NCBI RefSeq assembly: GCF_008728835.1
Contig: NZ_CP042582.1
Coordinates: 1,674,001 to 1,738,000 of the forward strand
Direction: 5' to 3'
Length of the DNA: 64,000 nucleotides
Origin: Hypericibacter adhaerens
Lineage (GTDB): Bacteria > Pseudomonadota > Alphaproteobacteria > Dongiales > Dongiaceae
The notes below the pieces were generated by a model that worked only from the letters and a program-made list of their open reading frames with translations, had not been told where the DNA came from and did no database searches. Positions 27,808 to 36,817 of this stretch are shown piece by piece; position 1 is the stretch's first letter, and every line of letters begins with the position of its first letter. The position numbers and the translations under genes are program-made.

Positions 27808-27995
27808 GGCTCCGCGCAGGCTCAGTCCTGTCGCATCTTCTCTTCTCCGCGTCCGTGCTTCCCACTTTCTTCCTGATCTCTTCTCCCTTGAGGGAGGGAA
27901 AGTGAAGCGGAGCGTTCAGCGCCTCAAATCCGCCCGAGCGCATGTGCGGCGTCGGCTGGCGCCGGGTCGCCTTGAGGCTTATGGCGCGAAGAATC

Positions 27996-28025
27996 TTACA
28001 GTTGAAAATTTTACAGTAACTGTTA
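27996..28025 (+). promoter_or_regulatory. Repeated TTACAGT boxes and palindrome before merR
   Basis: TTACAGT occurs at 27996-28002 and 28011-28017. The second copy forms a perfect 11-bp palindrome ACAGT-A-ACTGT at 28013-28023. A -35-like TTGAAA (28002-28007) and a weak -10-like TTAGAT (28023-28028) frame it, which leaves almost no leader before the ATG at 28030. It is a likely autoregulatory site for the MerR protein. It is strikingly AT-rich against the background. Confidence 0.5.
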
Positions 28026-28029
28026 GATT

Positions 28030-28488
28030 ATGGCTATGCCAGGAGCCGGAACCTACACCGCTGAGACACTTGCCTTTCGCGCCGGCGTGCCGTTGCGAAC
28101 TGTCAGGTTTTATGTGCAGGAGAAGCTCATCGATCCGCCGCTCGCACGAGGTCGAGGGGCCAATTTCACCGAACATCATCTTGTTCAGCTGCAGCAGGCC
28201 CGCACGCTGCAGAATGCTGGCTTCACGCTCGATGCTATCCGTGAACGTCGCGGCGAACTCAGCGTCGGGCTGCACGCCATGGCGGCATTCGACACCGCGC
28301 ATCGAGGGTGGCTCGGCCGCGAACGGACAGGTCGGGCGCAGGAGGACGATGCCCTCGACGAAGCCGAATGCATTCGCATTCCTATGACCAAGGGCGTGGA
28401 ATTGATGGTGTCGCGAGACCAGCCGCTGCCGAGCCCGCGTCAACTGGTCGAGATCGCATTGCATATCCGCAAGGCTTTCGGCGGCTGA
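28030..28488 (+). CDS. MerR-family transcriptional regulator
   Basis: This 152-residue protein has an N-terminal MerR winged helix (TLAFRAGVPLRTVRFYVQEK, then a wing around GRGANFTEHHLVQLQQ, residues about 12-55). The rest is short and lacks the cysteine pattern of metal-sensing MerR proteins. An alternative ATG at 28036 is possible. It lies 15 bp before the methyltransferase gene on the same strand. The segment looks richer in A+T than its neighbours, which could mean recent acquisition. Confidence 0.82.
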   Translation: MAMPGAGTYTAETLAFRAGVPLRTVRFYVQEKLIDPPLARGRGANFTEHHLVQLQQARTLQNAGFTLDAIRERRGELSVGLHAMAAFDTAHRGWLGRERTGRAQEDDALDEAECIRIPMTKGVELMVSRDQPLPSPRQLVEIALHIRKAFGG

Positions 28489-28503
28489 TGAAGGGGAACG
28501 GCT

Positions 28504-29370
28504 GTGTTCAACGAAGCGGAGCTCATCGTCCTTCGCCGGGCTTATGCTCGACAAATAGCCTTCCTGGGCGACGCGAATAACGCCGCTTTGGAGCGCGCTT
28601 ATGCCGAGGTGCCGCGGGAAGCCTATCTCGGTCCGGGACCCTGGCCCATTTTTCGTTGGACGGGCTATACCCAGACGCCCGATGCCGATCCCGCTTGGTT
28701 GTATTCCGATATCCTCGTGGGGCTCGTGCCGGAAAGGGGTCTCAACAATGGTCAGCCCTCGGCTCATGCCGGATGGATCGCGGCAGCGGCGCCTTTGCCG
28801 GGAGAGCATGTGGTCCATATCGGAGCGGGAGCCGGGTACTATTCGGCGATCATGGCGCATATGGTTGGATCTGCCGGTACGCTAACGGCCATCGAATATG
28901 ATCCGGCCCTGGCGGCATGTGCTGCCGCGAACCTCGCTCATTTGCCCAACGTTCTGACCCTACATGGCGACGGCTCGGTGGTTCCAATTGCGCCAGCGGA
29001 CGTGATCTACGTGAACGCGGGTGCCTCCCGACCGGCGGATACCTGGCTCGACGGCTTGAAGCAGGGCGGGCGCCTCATCCTGCCACTCACGACCAAATTC
29101 AACTTCGGCGAAGGGGCACCGGATTTCTCGCGTCCGTCCGGCGCTGTTTTCCGTATCACGCGACGGGGCAGCAATTTCGACGCCGACTTTATCGGCGACG
29201 TTGCGGTATTCCCCTGCGAGGGCGCGCGCGACGAAGCTTCAGAGCAAGCGCTTGCGGCGGCTTTTGGAAAGGGCGGCTATCGCGACGTCAAGCGGCTGCT
29301 CCGAACAGATGACGTTCCCGAAGAAGAATGCTGGGTGAGGGCACCCGGCTGGAGTTTGACGTACCGCTAG
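28504..29370 (+). CDS. PCMT-like SAM-dependent methyltransferase
   Basis: This 288-residue class I methyltransferase resembles protein-L-isoaspartate O-methyltransferases. The SAM-binding motif is HIGAGAGYYSAIMAHMVG (around residue 101), followed by TAIEYDPALAACAAANL. The N-terminal region reads as in PCMT proteins (RVPREAY-like motif EVPREAYLGPG), but the C-terminal part differs and the target need not be isoaspartate. It is operonic with the MerR gene. Confidence 0.75.
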   Translation: MFNEAELIVLRRAYARQIAFLGDANNAALERAYAEVPREAYLGPGPWPIFRWTGYTQTPDADPAWLYSDILVGLVPERGLNNGQPSAHAGWIAAAAPLPGEHVVHIGAGAGYYSAIMAHMVGSAGTLTAIEYDPALAACAAANLAHLPNVLTLHGDGSVVPIAPADVIYVNAGASRPADTWLDGLKQGGRLILPLTTKFNFGEGAPDFSRPSGAVFRITRRGSNFDADFIGDVAVFPCEGARDEASEQALAAAFGKGGYRDVKRLLRTDDVPEEECWVRAPGWSLTYR

Positions 29371-29451
29371 GCTTCAATCCTGTCCGCGCGCTTAGACGCG
29401 ACCCCAAAACTGTCGCCGTGTTACCGCTCAGCTCCAGTTAAGCTTCCGCAG

Positions 29452-30477
29452 TCAGTGCCTCAGCATCCGACCGAGCGCGCCGCGCTCGACCAGCAGCCAG
29501 GCGCCCAGTCCCGCGAGGCCGACGGCCAGCTCGCGCGCCCGCTTCAGCAGCGCCATCGCCAGGGCGGGATGCGGGCCGATGCCGAGCCAGCCGCAGACCA
29601 GGATGAGGGCGCCTTCCTGCACGCCCAGCCCTGCCGGCAGCAGGAAGGCCGCGGTGCGTGCCGCATTGATCAGCCCCTCGATCGCGATCGCGTCGAGGAG
29701 ACCGACCGGCTGACCCATCAGCCGCATGATCAGCCAGACCTCGCCGGCGCGGGCGATCCAGGCGCCGAGATGCCAGAGCAGGGCCGCGAGGCAGGAGGGC
29801 CAGCGGCGATAGATGCCGGCGATCTCGGTCTGCAGCTTCTCGCCGATCAGATGCGGCGGACCCAGGAACCGCGCCAGCCCCATGCGGTTGGCGAGCGCCG
29901 CCCCGCCCTTGAGCACGCGGCCGCGCTGCGCCGCCAGCAGGAGCAGGAAGGGCAGCAGCGTCACGGCCAGCGCCGCCAGCACCTTGCCCAGGCCCACCTC
30001 CGGCAGGGACGCGATCCGTCCGAGGCCGGGGAGCGCGAACAGCGATTGCGCCGCGAGCGCCACCGTCATGTCGATGATGACGCTGGCCGCGGCCACGATC
30101 CCGGAAAGCGGCCCGTCGGCCGGCCGGCGCAGGTGATGGGCGAGGCGGGTGCGCACCACGTCGCCGCCGATCTGCGCCACCGGCAGCATCGAGTTGACGG
30201 CTTCGCCGATCCAGCGCGCGAGCCAGAGCCCCATCAGGCCGGGCCGCTCGGGCGGCGGGATCAGCAGGCGCCAGGCGACGGCTGCGGCCAGCAGCGGGAC
30301 CGCTCGCCACAAGACCAGGACCAGGAAGCCGGCACCGGCCAGGCTCGCGGCATCGAGGACCGCGCCGAAATCGTGGCTGGCGAAAATGAAGACGATCAGG
30401 CCGAGCCCGACCGCGGTGCCAATGAGCGCGCGCAGGGAAACGGGGTGATGGCGCGGTGGCGGACCGTCATCCGACAT
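29452..30477 (-). CDS. hpnL: HpnL-like integral membrane protein (lysylphosphatidylglycerol synthase TM family)
   Basis: This 341-residue protein has about eight hydrophobic helices and belongs to the LPG-synthase/UPF0104 membrane family. HpnL proteins of this family sit in hopanoid gene clusters and are proposed to act in transport of hopanoids or other lipids. The assignment rests on family appearance and on pairing with hpnA, whose 3' end it overlaps by 11 bp. Two ATGs six bases apart (30483 and 30477) are possible starts. Confidence 0.72.
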   Translation of the reverse strand: MSDDGPPPRHHPVSLRALIGTAVGLGLIVFIFASHDFGAVLDAASLAGAGFLVLVLWRAVPLLAAAVAWRLLIPPPERPGLMGLWLARWIGEAVNSMLPVAQIGGDVVRTRLAHHLRRPADGPLSGIVAAASVIIDMTVALAAQSLFALPGLGRIASLPEVGLGKVLAALAVTLLPFLLLLAAQRGRVLKGGAALANRMGLARFLGPPHLIGEKLQTEIAGIYRRWPSCLAALLWHLGAWIARAGEVWLIMRLMGQPVGLLDAIAIEGLINAARTAAFLLPAGLGVQEGALILVCGWLGIGPHPALAMALLKRARELAVGLAGLGAWLLVERGALGRMLRH

Positions 30478-31456
30478 AGCCATGCTCGCGGAACCAGGCG
30501 ATCGCATCGGCGATCGCCTCGCGGGCAGGGCGCGGCCGGTAGCCCAGCTCCTCGATCGCGCGGTCGCTGGTGAAGAACATCGTCTTGCGCGCGAGCTTCA
30601 CCGCCTCGCGCGTGGTGAAAGGCTCGCGGCCGGTGAGGCGCGCGCCGATTTCGGCGAGGCCCGCGATCGGGATCACCAGGCCGTGCGGCAGCTTGATGCG
30701 CGGCGGCCGGCGGTGGGTCATGGCGGCGACGAGCCCCAGGATCTCGGCCAGGCTCATATTCTCGGATCCGAGGATATAGTTGCGGCCGATGCGACCCCGC
30801 TCGAAGGCCAGGATATGGCCCTCGGCGACATCGTCGACATGCACGACATTGAGGCCGGTATCGACATAGGCCGGCATGCGCCCGCTGGCGGCGTCGACCA
30901 CCATCTTGCCCGTCGGCGTCGGCTTGATGTCGCGCGGGCCGATGGGTGTGGAAGGGTGGGTGATGACCGCGGGCAGGCCCTGGCGCTCGATCATCTCGCG
31001 CACGACGATCTCGGCCGCGTGTTTCGACTGCTTGTAGGCGCCGATCATGTCGCCGGCGCCGCCGGCGTCTTCCTCGCCGGCGGGAGTGCCTCCCGGCCGG
31101 GGCAGCAGCGTGGCGACGCTGCTGGTATAGACGATGCGCGTCACGCCCGCTTCGCCCGCCGCCTGCATCAGCCGGCGCGTGCCCTCGACATTGCTCTCGA
31201 ACATGCGCGCCCGGTCGGGAACCCAGAGCCGGTAATCGGCCGCGACATGGAACAGCGCCTCGCAGCCCTTCACGGCGGCCGCCAGCGAGGCCGGATCGGT
31301 CAGGTCGCCGGCCGCGATCTCCACATCGAGCTCTTCCAGGTTGCGCCGGTCGGCCGTGGGACGCACCAGCACGCGCACCCGCTCGCCGCGCGCGATGAGC
31401 TTGCGCGCCAGCGCCGAGCCGACAAATCCCGTGGCACCCGTGATCAGCGTGGTCAT
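30467..31456 (-). CDS. hpnA: Hopanoid-associated sugar epimerase HpnA
   Basis: This 329-residue extended short-chain dehydrogenase has the NAD(P) motif TLITGATGFVGSALARKLIA at the N-terminus, the YxxxK pair in GAYKQSKHAAEI (about residue 147) and the sequence pattern of HpnA (THPSTPIGPRDIKPTPTG). HpnA proteins are linked to modification of hopanoid side chains. No other hpn gene lies in this window. The ATG at 31456 starts the Rossmann strand; longer frames lack support. Confidence 0.88.
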   Translation of the reverse strand: MTTLITGATGFVGSALARKLIARGERVRVLVRPTADRRNLEELDVEIAAGDLTDPASLAAAVKGCEALFHVAADYRLWVPDRARMFESNVEGTRRLMQAAGEAGVTRIVYTSSVATLLPRPGGTPAGEEDAGGAGDMIGAYKQSKHAAEIVVREMIERQGLPAVITHPSTPIGPRDIKPTPTGKMVVDAASGRMPAYVDTGLNVVHVDDVAEGHILAFERGRIGRNYILGSENMSLAEILGLVAAMTHRRPPRIKLPHGLVIPIAGLAEIGARLTGREPFTTREAVKLARKTMFFTSDRAIEELGYRPRPAREAIADAIAWFREHGYVG

Positions 31457-31590
31457 GGCGGTGAGAGCTTGGTTCCTCTTTCCCTTCCCTCGAGGGGGAG
31501 GGGAAGAAAACGATACGGCCGATTCGTTCCGCGCCCCACTATCGCGTTCCCGGGCGCGCGAGGCCAGACGCTCGATGGCGCGGAGAAATG

Positions 31591-31986
31591 TTACGGTTTG
31601 GCAGCCAGATCGTCGATGATCGGGCAGTCGGGGCGATGGTCGCCGTGGCAATGGCGTGCGAGATGGTCGAGTGTGCGCCGCATCGATTCGAGCTCCGCGA
31701 TCCGGCCGTCCAGTTCCTCGATATGGCGCAGCGCCAGCGCCTTGACCTCCGCACTCGCCCGCTGCCGGTCGCGCCAGAGCTGCAGCAGCTTCGCGGTCTG
31801 CTCGAGCGAGAAGCCCAGATGACGGGCGCGCCGCACGAAGCTCAGCGTATGGACGTCGCTGTCGGTATAGTGCCGGTAGCCCGCCTCCGAACGCGCGGAC
31901 GGGCGCACCAGCCCGATCGCGTCGTAATGCCGGATCATCTTGGCCGACACGCCGCTGAGCTTGGCGGCTTCGCCGATCGTCTTCAT
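31591..31986 (-). CDS. cueR: Copper-responsive MerR-type regulator CueR
   Basis: This 131-residue protein has an N-terminal MerR helix-turn-helix (TIGEAAKLSGVSAKMIRHYD), a dimerisation helix and the C-terminal Cu(I)-binding loop HCHGDHRPDC, two cysteines seven residues apart as in CueR. It activates copper export in response to Cu(I). The ATG overlaps the copA stop (ATGA), so the regulator is made from the copA transcript. Confidence 0.94.
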   Translation of the reverse strand: MKTIGEAAKLSGVSAKMIRHYDAIGLVRPSARSEAGYRHYTDSDVHTLSFVRRARHLGFSLEQTAKLLQLWRDRQRASAEVKALALRHIEELDGRIAELESMRRTLDHLARHCHGDHRPDCPIIDDLAAKP

Positions 31987-34328
31987 GGGCGTTGCTCCTC
32001 GGATGCGGGCCGCCAGCGGCCGAGCATCAGCGCGTTGGCGACGACGCTGACGCTGGAGAGCGCCATCGCCGCGCCGGCCGCGACCGGGCTCAGCAGGCCC
32101 AGGGCCGCCAGCGGAATGCCCAGCAGATTGTAGATGAAGGCCCAGAACAGGTTCTGGCGGATCTTGGCATAGGTCCGCCGCGACAGCGCGATGGCCGAAG
32201 CCGCGAGACGGGGATCGCCGCGCATCAGCGTGACGCCCGCCGCATTCAGCGCGATGTCGCTGCCGCTCGCCATGGCGAGGCCGATATCGGCCGCCGCCAG
32301 CGCCGGCGCGTCGTTGATGCCGTCGCCCACCATGGCGACCACGCGCGATCCGCCCTTGAGGCGGGCGAGGGCCGCGACCTTGTCGGCCGGCAGCAGGCCG
32401 GCCTCGACACGGTCGATGCCCAGCGTTGCGGCGACCGCCTCGGCCGCCGCCGCGCCGTCGCCGGTCAGCATAACGGTCTCGATTCCCGCGCGCTTCAAGG
32501 CGGCGACGGCGTCCCGCGCCTGCGGCCGCACGGGGTCCGCGAAGGCGAGCGCGCCCAGGAGCGCCGCCGGCCTGCCATCGGCCGCTGTTTGCGCCAGGAA
32601 GGCGGTGCTGCGCCCCGGGCCTGCGACGGAAGCCAGGGCTTTCTCGAACGTTGCCTCGGCGATGCCGCTCTCCCGCATCAGGCGCGGGCTGCCGAGAAGG
32701 AGGGCGGTGCCTTCGATCGTTCCGGCGATACCGCGGCCGGGCAGGGCCTTGAGATCGGTTGCCGGTGCCGCCGCGATCCGGCGCCGCTCGGCGGCGGCGA
32801 TCACCGCATGCGCCAGCGGGTGCTGGCTCGATGCCTGCAGCCCCGCGGCCAGTCGCAGCAAGGAGGTCTCGTCGATCCCGAACGCGGCCAGCCCCACCAG
32901 CTCCGGGCGGCCCTCGGTCAGGGTGCCGGTCTTGTCGAAGGCCACGGTCGTCACCGCATGGGCCCGCTCCAGCGCCTCGCCGTCGCGGATGAGGATGCCA
33001 TGCCGGGCACCGGCGCCCGAGCCCACCACCACGGCGGTCGGCGTCGCGAGGCCCAGCGCGCAGGGGCAGGCGATCACCAGAACCGTGACCGCATTGACGA
33101 TGCCCGCGACCATGTCGCCGGCCCCCCACCACCAGCCCAGGAACGTGGCGAGCCCCAGGGCAAGCACGATCGGGACGAACACCGCGCTGATGCGGTCGAC
33201 CAGCCGCTCGATCGGCGCCTTGCCGGCCTCGGCGGATTCGACCAGCCGGATGATGCGGGCCAGCAGCGTCTCCGCGCCGACGCGGCGGGTCTCGATCAAC
33301 AGCACGCCCTCGCCATTGATGGCGCCGGTCGCGACCTCGTCGCCTTCATGGCGCGCAACCGGCAGACTCTCGCCCGTCAGCAGGGACTGGTCGAGGCTGC
33401 TGGCGCCCTCGATGACGACGCCGTCGACGGGAACCCGTTCGCCGGGGCGGACCTGGACGCGATCGCCCAGGTGGATCGCGGTGGCCGGCAGCTCGATGAA
33501 GGCGCCGTCGCGCCAGACGCGGGCGGTCTCGGGACGCAGCGCCGTGAGCGCGCGGATGGCGGCCAGCGTGCGCCGCTTGGCCCGGCCCTCGAGCCATTTG
33601 CCGAGCCGGACCAGCGTCACCACCAGGGCCGAAGCTTCGAAATAGAGATGCGGCATGGCGCCGGCCGGCGCCGTCGCCATCAGATAGAGGCTCAGCCCGA
33701 AGGCGGCGCTGGTGCCGATCGACACCAGCAGATCCATGTTGCCGGTACCGGCCCTGAGGGCGCGCCAGGCCGCGCCATAGAAGCGGGCACCCAGCCCGAA
33801 CTGGATCGGCGCCGCCAGCAGCAGCTGCAGCCAGGCCGGCAGCATCGCATGCTGCCCCGCCAGCTGCAGGGCCATCTGGGCAATGAAGGGCAGGCAGGCG
33901 AGGCCGGCCAGCGCCAGCTTCACGCGCTCCGCGCGGTCATTGGGCGGCTCGGCGGCCGGCGGATGGGCGATATCGATGAGACGGGCCTCGTACCCGGCCT
34001 CGCCGACCGCCTCGATCAGGGCCGCGGCCTGCGGCTTCCGGCCGGGCTGGAACCGGACGCGGGCATGCTCGCTGGCGAGGTTGACCTCGGCCTGGGCGAC
34101 GCCCGGCACCGTCTTGAGGGCTCGCTCCACCCGGCCGGCGCAGGTGGCGCAGCTCATGCCGCCGATCTCGAGCGCCAGCTCCCCGCCCTCGGCGCCGCCT
34201 TCGCAAGGCCTTGGTGTCGCCACGATTTTTCCATTTTCATCAATTAATTGGAGAGGATCGGCCGCGATGATGGCGGAGGCTGGGGCGGTCACGTCGGTCC
34301 TGGGGCTGAGAGGGGCATGGGCGTCCAT
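31983..34328 (-). CDS. copA: Cu(I)-translocating P1B-type ATPase
   Basis: This 781-residue ATPase exports Cu(I). In order, it has an N-terminal metal-binding domain (GGMSCATCAG, about residue 57), transmembrane helices, the TGES actuator motif, the intramembrane CPC in VIACPCALG, the phosphorylated aspartate in FDKTGTLTEG and the hinge GDGINDAPA. The start at 34328 is chosen because a CueR-type promoter (34336-34366) lies immediately upstream; the longer frames would read through that promoter. No ribosome-binding site is visible, so the message may be nearly leaderless or start further inside. Confidence 0.93.
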   Translation of the reverse strand: MDAHAPLSPRTDVTAPASAIIAADPLQLIDENGKIVATPRPCEGGAEGGELALEIGGMSCATCAGRVERALKTVPGVAQAEVNLASEHARVRFQPGRKPQAAALIEAVGEAGYEARLIDIAHPPAAEPPNDRAERVKLALAGLACLPFIAQMALQLAGQHAMLPAWLQLLLAAPIQFGLGARFYGAAWRALRAGTGNMDLLVSIGTSAAFGLSLYLMATAPAGAMPHLYFEASALVVTLVRLGKWLEGRAKRRTLAAIRALTALRPETARVWRDGAFIELPATAIHLGDRVQVRPGERVPVDGVVIEGASSLDQSLLTGESLPVARHEGDEVATGAINGEGVLLIETRRVGAETLLARIIRLVESAEAGKAPIERLVDRISAVFVPIVLALGLATFLGWWWGAGDMVAGIVNAVTVLVIACPCALGLATPTAVVVGSGAGARHGILIRDGEALERAHAVTTVAFDKTGTLTEGRPELVGLAAFGIDETSLLRLAAGLQASSQHPLAHAVIAAAERRRIAAAPATDLKALPGRGIAGTIEGTALLLGSPRLMRESGIAEATFEKALASVAGPGRSTAFLAQTAADGRPAALLGALAFADPVRPQARDAVAALKRAGIETVMLTGDGAAAAEAVAATLGIDRVEAGLLPADKVAALARLKGGSRVVAMVGDGINDAPALAAADIGLAMASGSDIALNAAGVTLMRGDPRLAASAIALSRRTYAKIRQNLFWAFIYNLLGIPLAALGLLSPVAAGAAMALSSVSVVANALMLGRWRPASEEQRP

Positions 34329-34335
34329 AGACCGC

Positions 34336-34366
34336 AAGATGAGGGTTCCCATGATGGGAAGGTCAA
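34336..34366 (-). promoter_or_regulatory. CueR-type promoter of copA
   Basis: On the reverse strand a -35 TTGACC (34361-34366) is followed by a 19-bp spacer and a -10-like CATCTT (34336-34341). The long spacer contains the imperfect palindrome TTCCCATCATGGGAA. The spacing and TTGACCTTCCC start match the E. coli copA promoter, where CueR twists a 19-bp spacer. Confidence 0.72.
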
Positions 34367-34396
34367 GGCCGCGCCGCCCGCATGGCGGGTTTGCTG

Positions 34397-34420
34397 AACC
34401 AATGGATTGACCCATTGGTT
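34397..34420. promoter_or_regulatory. Perfect 9-bp palindrome between copA and copZ
   Basis: The arms AACCAATGG and CCATTGGTT are perfect reverse complements around ATTGAC. The site sits 40 bp before copZ and about 70 bp upstream of copA. A TTGACC at 34407-34412 overlaps it and could be a -35 for copZ. The binding protein is not known. Confidence 0.55.
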
Positions 34421-34461
34421 CATTCGGCAGAGAGATGAAGTGGGGTCAAGAGGAGTACCAA

Positions 34462-34662
34462 ATGCGATTCCGAGTTTCCGGCATGAGTTGTGAAGGCTGC
34501 GCCGATGCGGTGACGCGCGCCATCCACAAGGCAGCACCGGATGCCAAGGTCGATATCGATCTCGCCTCGGGCGAGATCGAGGTCGATGGTCGTGTCGCCG
34601 AATGCGCCGTCGCCGCGGCGATCCAGAAGGCCGGCTACACGAACGAAGGGCGGCTCGACTGA
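34462..34662 (+). CDS. copZ: CopZ-like copper chaperone (HMA domain)
   Basis: This 66-residue single heavy-metal-associated domain has the Cu(I)-binding motif GMSCEGC near the N-terminus and the ferredoxin-like pattern of copper chaperones. The ATG at 34462 has AGGAG seven bases upstream; an in-frame ATG 27 bases earlier is less likely. Divergent from copA, which it probably serves by handing over Cu(I). Confidence 0.9.
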   Translation: MRFRVSGMSCEGCADAVTRAIHKAAPDAKVDIDLASGEIEVDGRVAECAVAAAIQKAGYTNEGRLD

Positions 34663-35027
34663 GGCAGGGCTTTACGCAGACGGCCATGCCGACTGCGATA
34701 GTACGATGAAGCCTGCGCCTTAGCGCCGCTCCCCCCGCTTAAGCGGGGCCTGTCTTTCCAGGGGCATCGCTGGATCGAGTTGCCCCCCGCTTGCGCGGGG
34801 GTGACGCTCTTTCGCCGGCAGCAGCCGGTTCGACAGACGAACAGCGCCGAATCCTTTCCCCGATTCACGATCGATCAACCGGGGGCTCGCAGAGTGGCGG
34901 GCCGCCCCGAATCGTTGCCGCTCCCGCACCCGCTTCCTAAACTCGGGCGCCGGTCGGGGAGCAGCCAGCGCTCCTGGCGGGCGCTCCGGCCCTCCGGGTC
35001 CCCTGCAACCGATCGAGACCTCCGCTT
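34663..35027. other. Gene-free stretch after copZ
   Basis: About 365 bp without a convincing gene. The first half holds two GC hairpins (34733-34801). The second half is GC-rich and presumably contains the promoter of the downstream glycosyltransferase. Confidence 0.55.
34733..34801. repeat. Two related GC hairpins (intergenic palindromic element)
   Basis: CCCCGCTTAAGCGGGG (34733-34748) is a perfect palindrome. CCCCCGC-TTGC-GCGGGGG (34784-34801) is a second hairpin with a very similar stem. Paired CCCCGC...GCGGGG elements are common dispersed intergenic repeats in alphaproteobacteria. The first could also terminate copZ. Confidence 0.65.
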
Positions 35028-36782
35028 ATGACGCCGTCCCACCTGAAGACATCGACCGCGCCCGCGGGCCGGACCGCCGCATCCCCGGCACCCGCGAACG
35101 CTGCCCCCGCGAATGCCGCGTTCGTCTATGCCGGCGGGAACTACAGCACGCAGCAGCACAAGCTGATGGGCCGCATGTCGGCGAGCGAAAGCTTCCTCAA
35201 CGGTTTCGCGCGCCACAGCGGCGTCGACCACTTCTATTGCTATGCGATGCGCCAGCAGGATATCGACGACTTCACGCAGCGCGTGCAGACGGCCGCCGGC
35301 GCCAAACGGCCCGTGACCCATATCCCGCCGCTGGATCTCTCGGGTGTGGCCGAGCCCGGCTGCCTTTACCGGCCGGGCCCCAATATCGGCTATTTCGCCT
35401 GGCAGCGGCGCGCGGGCGACCAGCGCCGCTTCAGCGTCTGCGGCGTCACCCACACCACGGCCGAGCATGTGGTGATGGACGGCATCGCCGAAGCGGTGAC
35501 GGGCCCGACCCAGGCCTGGGACGCGCTGGTCTGCACCTCGAGTCAGGTGCGGGCCATGGTCGAGCGGCTCACGGATCAATGGAGCCACTATCTGAGCCGT
35601 CGTTTCGGCGGCAAGACCGAACGTCCGGCCTTCCGGCTGCCGCTCATCCCGCTGGGTGTCGATTGCGAGACCTTCGACCCGACGGCGGCGCGCGAGCGCG
35701 AGGGCCAGGCGCTGCGCAAGCGGCTCGGCATCGCGCCGGACGATGTCGTCGTCCTCTTCGTCGGGCGCCTGACCCATGTCGAGAAGGCCAACCCGCTGCC
35801 GATGTTCCTGGCGCTCGAGGCGGCGGCGAAACACACGAAGAAGAAGCTGCATCTGCTGCAGGCCGGCTGGTACGCCTCGCCCGAGATCGAAAAGATCTTC
35901 GTCGAATCCGCCCGTCGGCTGATGCCGTCGGTGCGCTACCATCATGTCGACGCGCGCGAGCCGGAATTCCGCTGGAGCGCCTGGCATGCCGGCGACATCT
36001 TCACGTCGCTTTCGGACAACATCCAGGAAACCTTCGGCCTGACGCCGATCGAGGCCCAGGCGGCCGGGCTCCCGGTCGTGGTCAGCGACTGGGACGGCTA
36101 TCGCGACACGGTGATCGACGGCGAGGTCGGGTTCGCCGCGCCGACCTTCATGCCGCCGCCGGGCACGGGCACCGATCTCGGCTGGCGCTACGCGACGGCG
36201 GTCGACAGCTATGGCCGCTATTGCATGACCACCGCGCAGTCCATCTCGGTCGATGTCGAGTTCTGCGCGAAAGCCTATCTCAAGCTGATCGAGGACCCGG
36301 CTCTGCGCCGGCGCATGGGCGAGGCCGGCCAGGCCCATGCCCGCTCGAAGTTCGATTGGCGCGTGGTGATCGCGGCCTACCAGGCCCTCTGGACGGAACT
36401 GGCCGAGCTGCGCCGCAGCGCGCCGGAGGCGGTGCCTTCCGAGGCCGACCGGCCGGTCCATCCCTTGCGCGACGATCCCTTCAGCCTGTTCTCCACCTAT
36501 CCGACGGGCTATGTCGACGGCGACACCGTGGCGACGGCGGCGCCCGGCGGCAGCCGGCAGCGCCTCGCCGAACTGCGCGCGATCCCGCTCGCCAACCTGA
36601 TGCCGAGCCTGCTGCTGCCGGAGGCGGAAATGGCGAAGCTCCTGGAGCATGTCGCCCGCGCGCCGGCACCGGTCGGGCAATTGCTGACGGTGGCGCCCGA
36701 GGCCCGGCAGAATCAGGTCCGGCGCAGCCTGGGCTGGCTCGCCAAGATCGGGCTCATCCGCTTCACCAAGCCGCCGGCGTAG
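35028..36782 (+). CDS. Glycosyltransferase, GT-B fold (family 4-like)
   Basis: This 584-residue protein starts with an Ala/Pro-rich linker (residues 1-30). Its two Rossmann halves include VVLLFVGRLTHVEKANPLPM (about residue 240) and DNIQETFGLTPIEAQAAGLP (about 338), the donor-sugar-binding glutamate region. It has about 130 extra C-terminal residues beyond the usual catalytic domain. The following gene encodes a LysE-type exporter; the biosynthetic target is unknown but may be capsule or exopolysaccharide. Confidence 0.87.
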   Translation: MTPSHLKTSTAPAGRTAASPAPANAAPANAAFVYAGGNYSTQQHKLMGRMSASESFLNGFARHSGVDHFYCYAMRQQDIDDFTQRVQTAAGAKRPVTHIPPLDLSGVAEPGCLYRPGPNIGYFAWQRRAGDQRRFSVCGVTHTTAEHVVMDGIAEAVTGPTQAWDALVCTSSQVRAMVERLTDQWSHYLSRRFGGKTERPAFRLPLIPLGVDCETFDPTAAREREGQALRKRLGIAPDDVVVLFVGRLTHVEKANPLPMFLALEAAAKHTKKKLHLLQAGWYASPEIEKIFVESARRLMPSVRYHHVDAREPEFRWSAWHAGDIFTSLSDNIQETFGLTPIEAQAAGLPVVVSDWDGYRDTVIDGEVGFAAPTFMPPPGTGTDLGWRYATAVDSYGRYCMTTAQSISVDVEFCAKAYLKLIEDPALRRRMGEAGQAHARSKFDWRVVIAAYQALWTELAELRRSAPEAVPSEADRPVHPLRDDPFSLFSTYPTGYVDGDTVATAAPGGSRQRLAELRAIPLANLMPSLLLPEAEMAKLLEHVARAPAPVGQLLTVAPEARQNQVRRSLGWLAKIGLIRFTKPPA

Positions 36783-36817
36783 GCCGATCGCGGCGCCGAA
36801 GATCGCGAGGCACCGGC

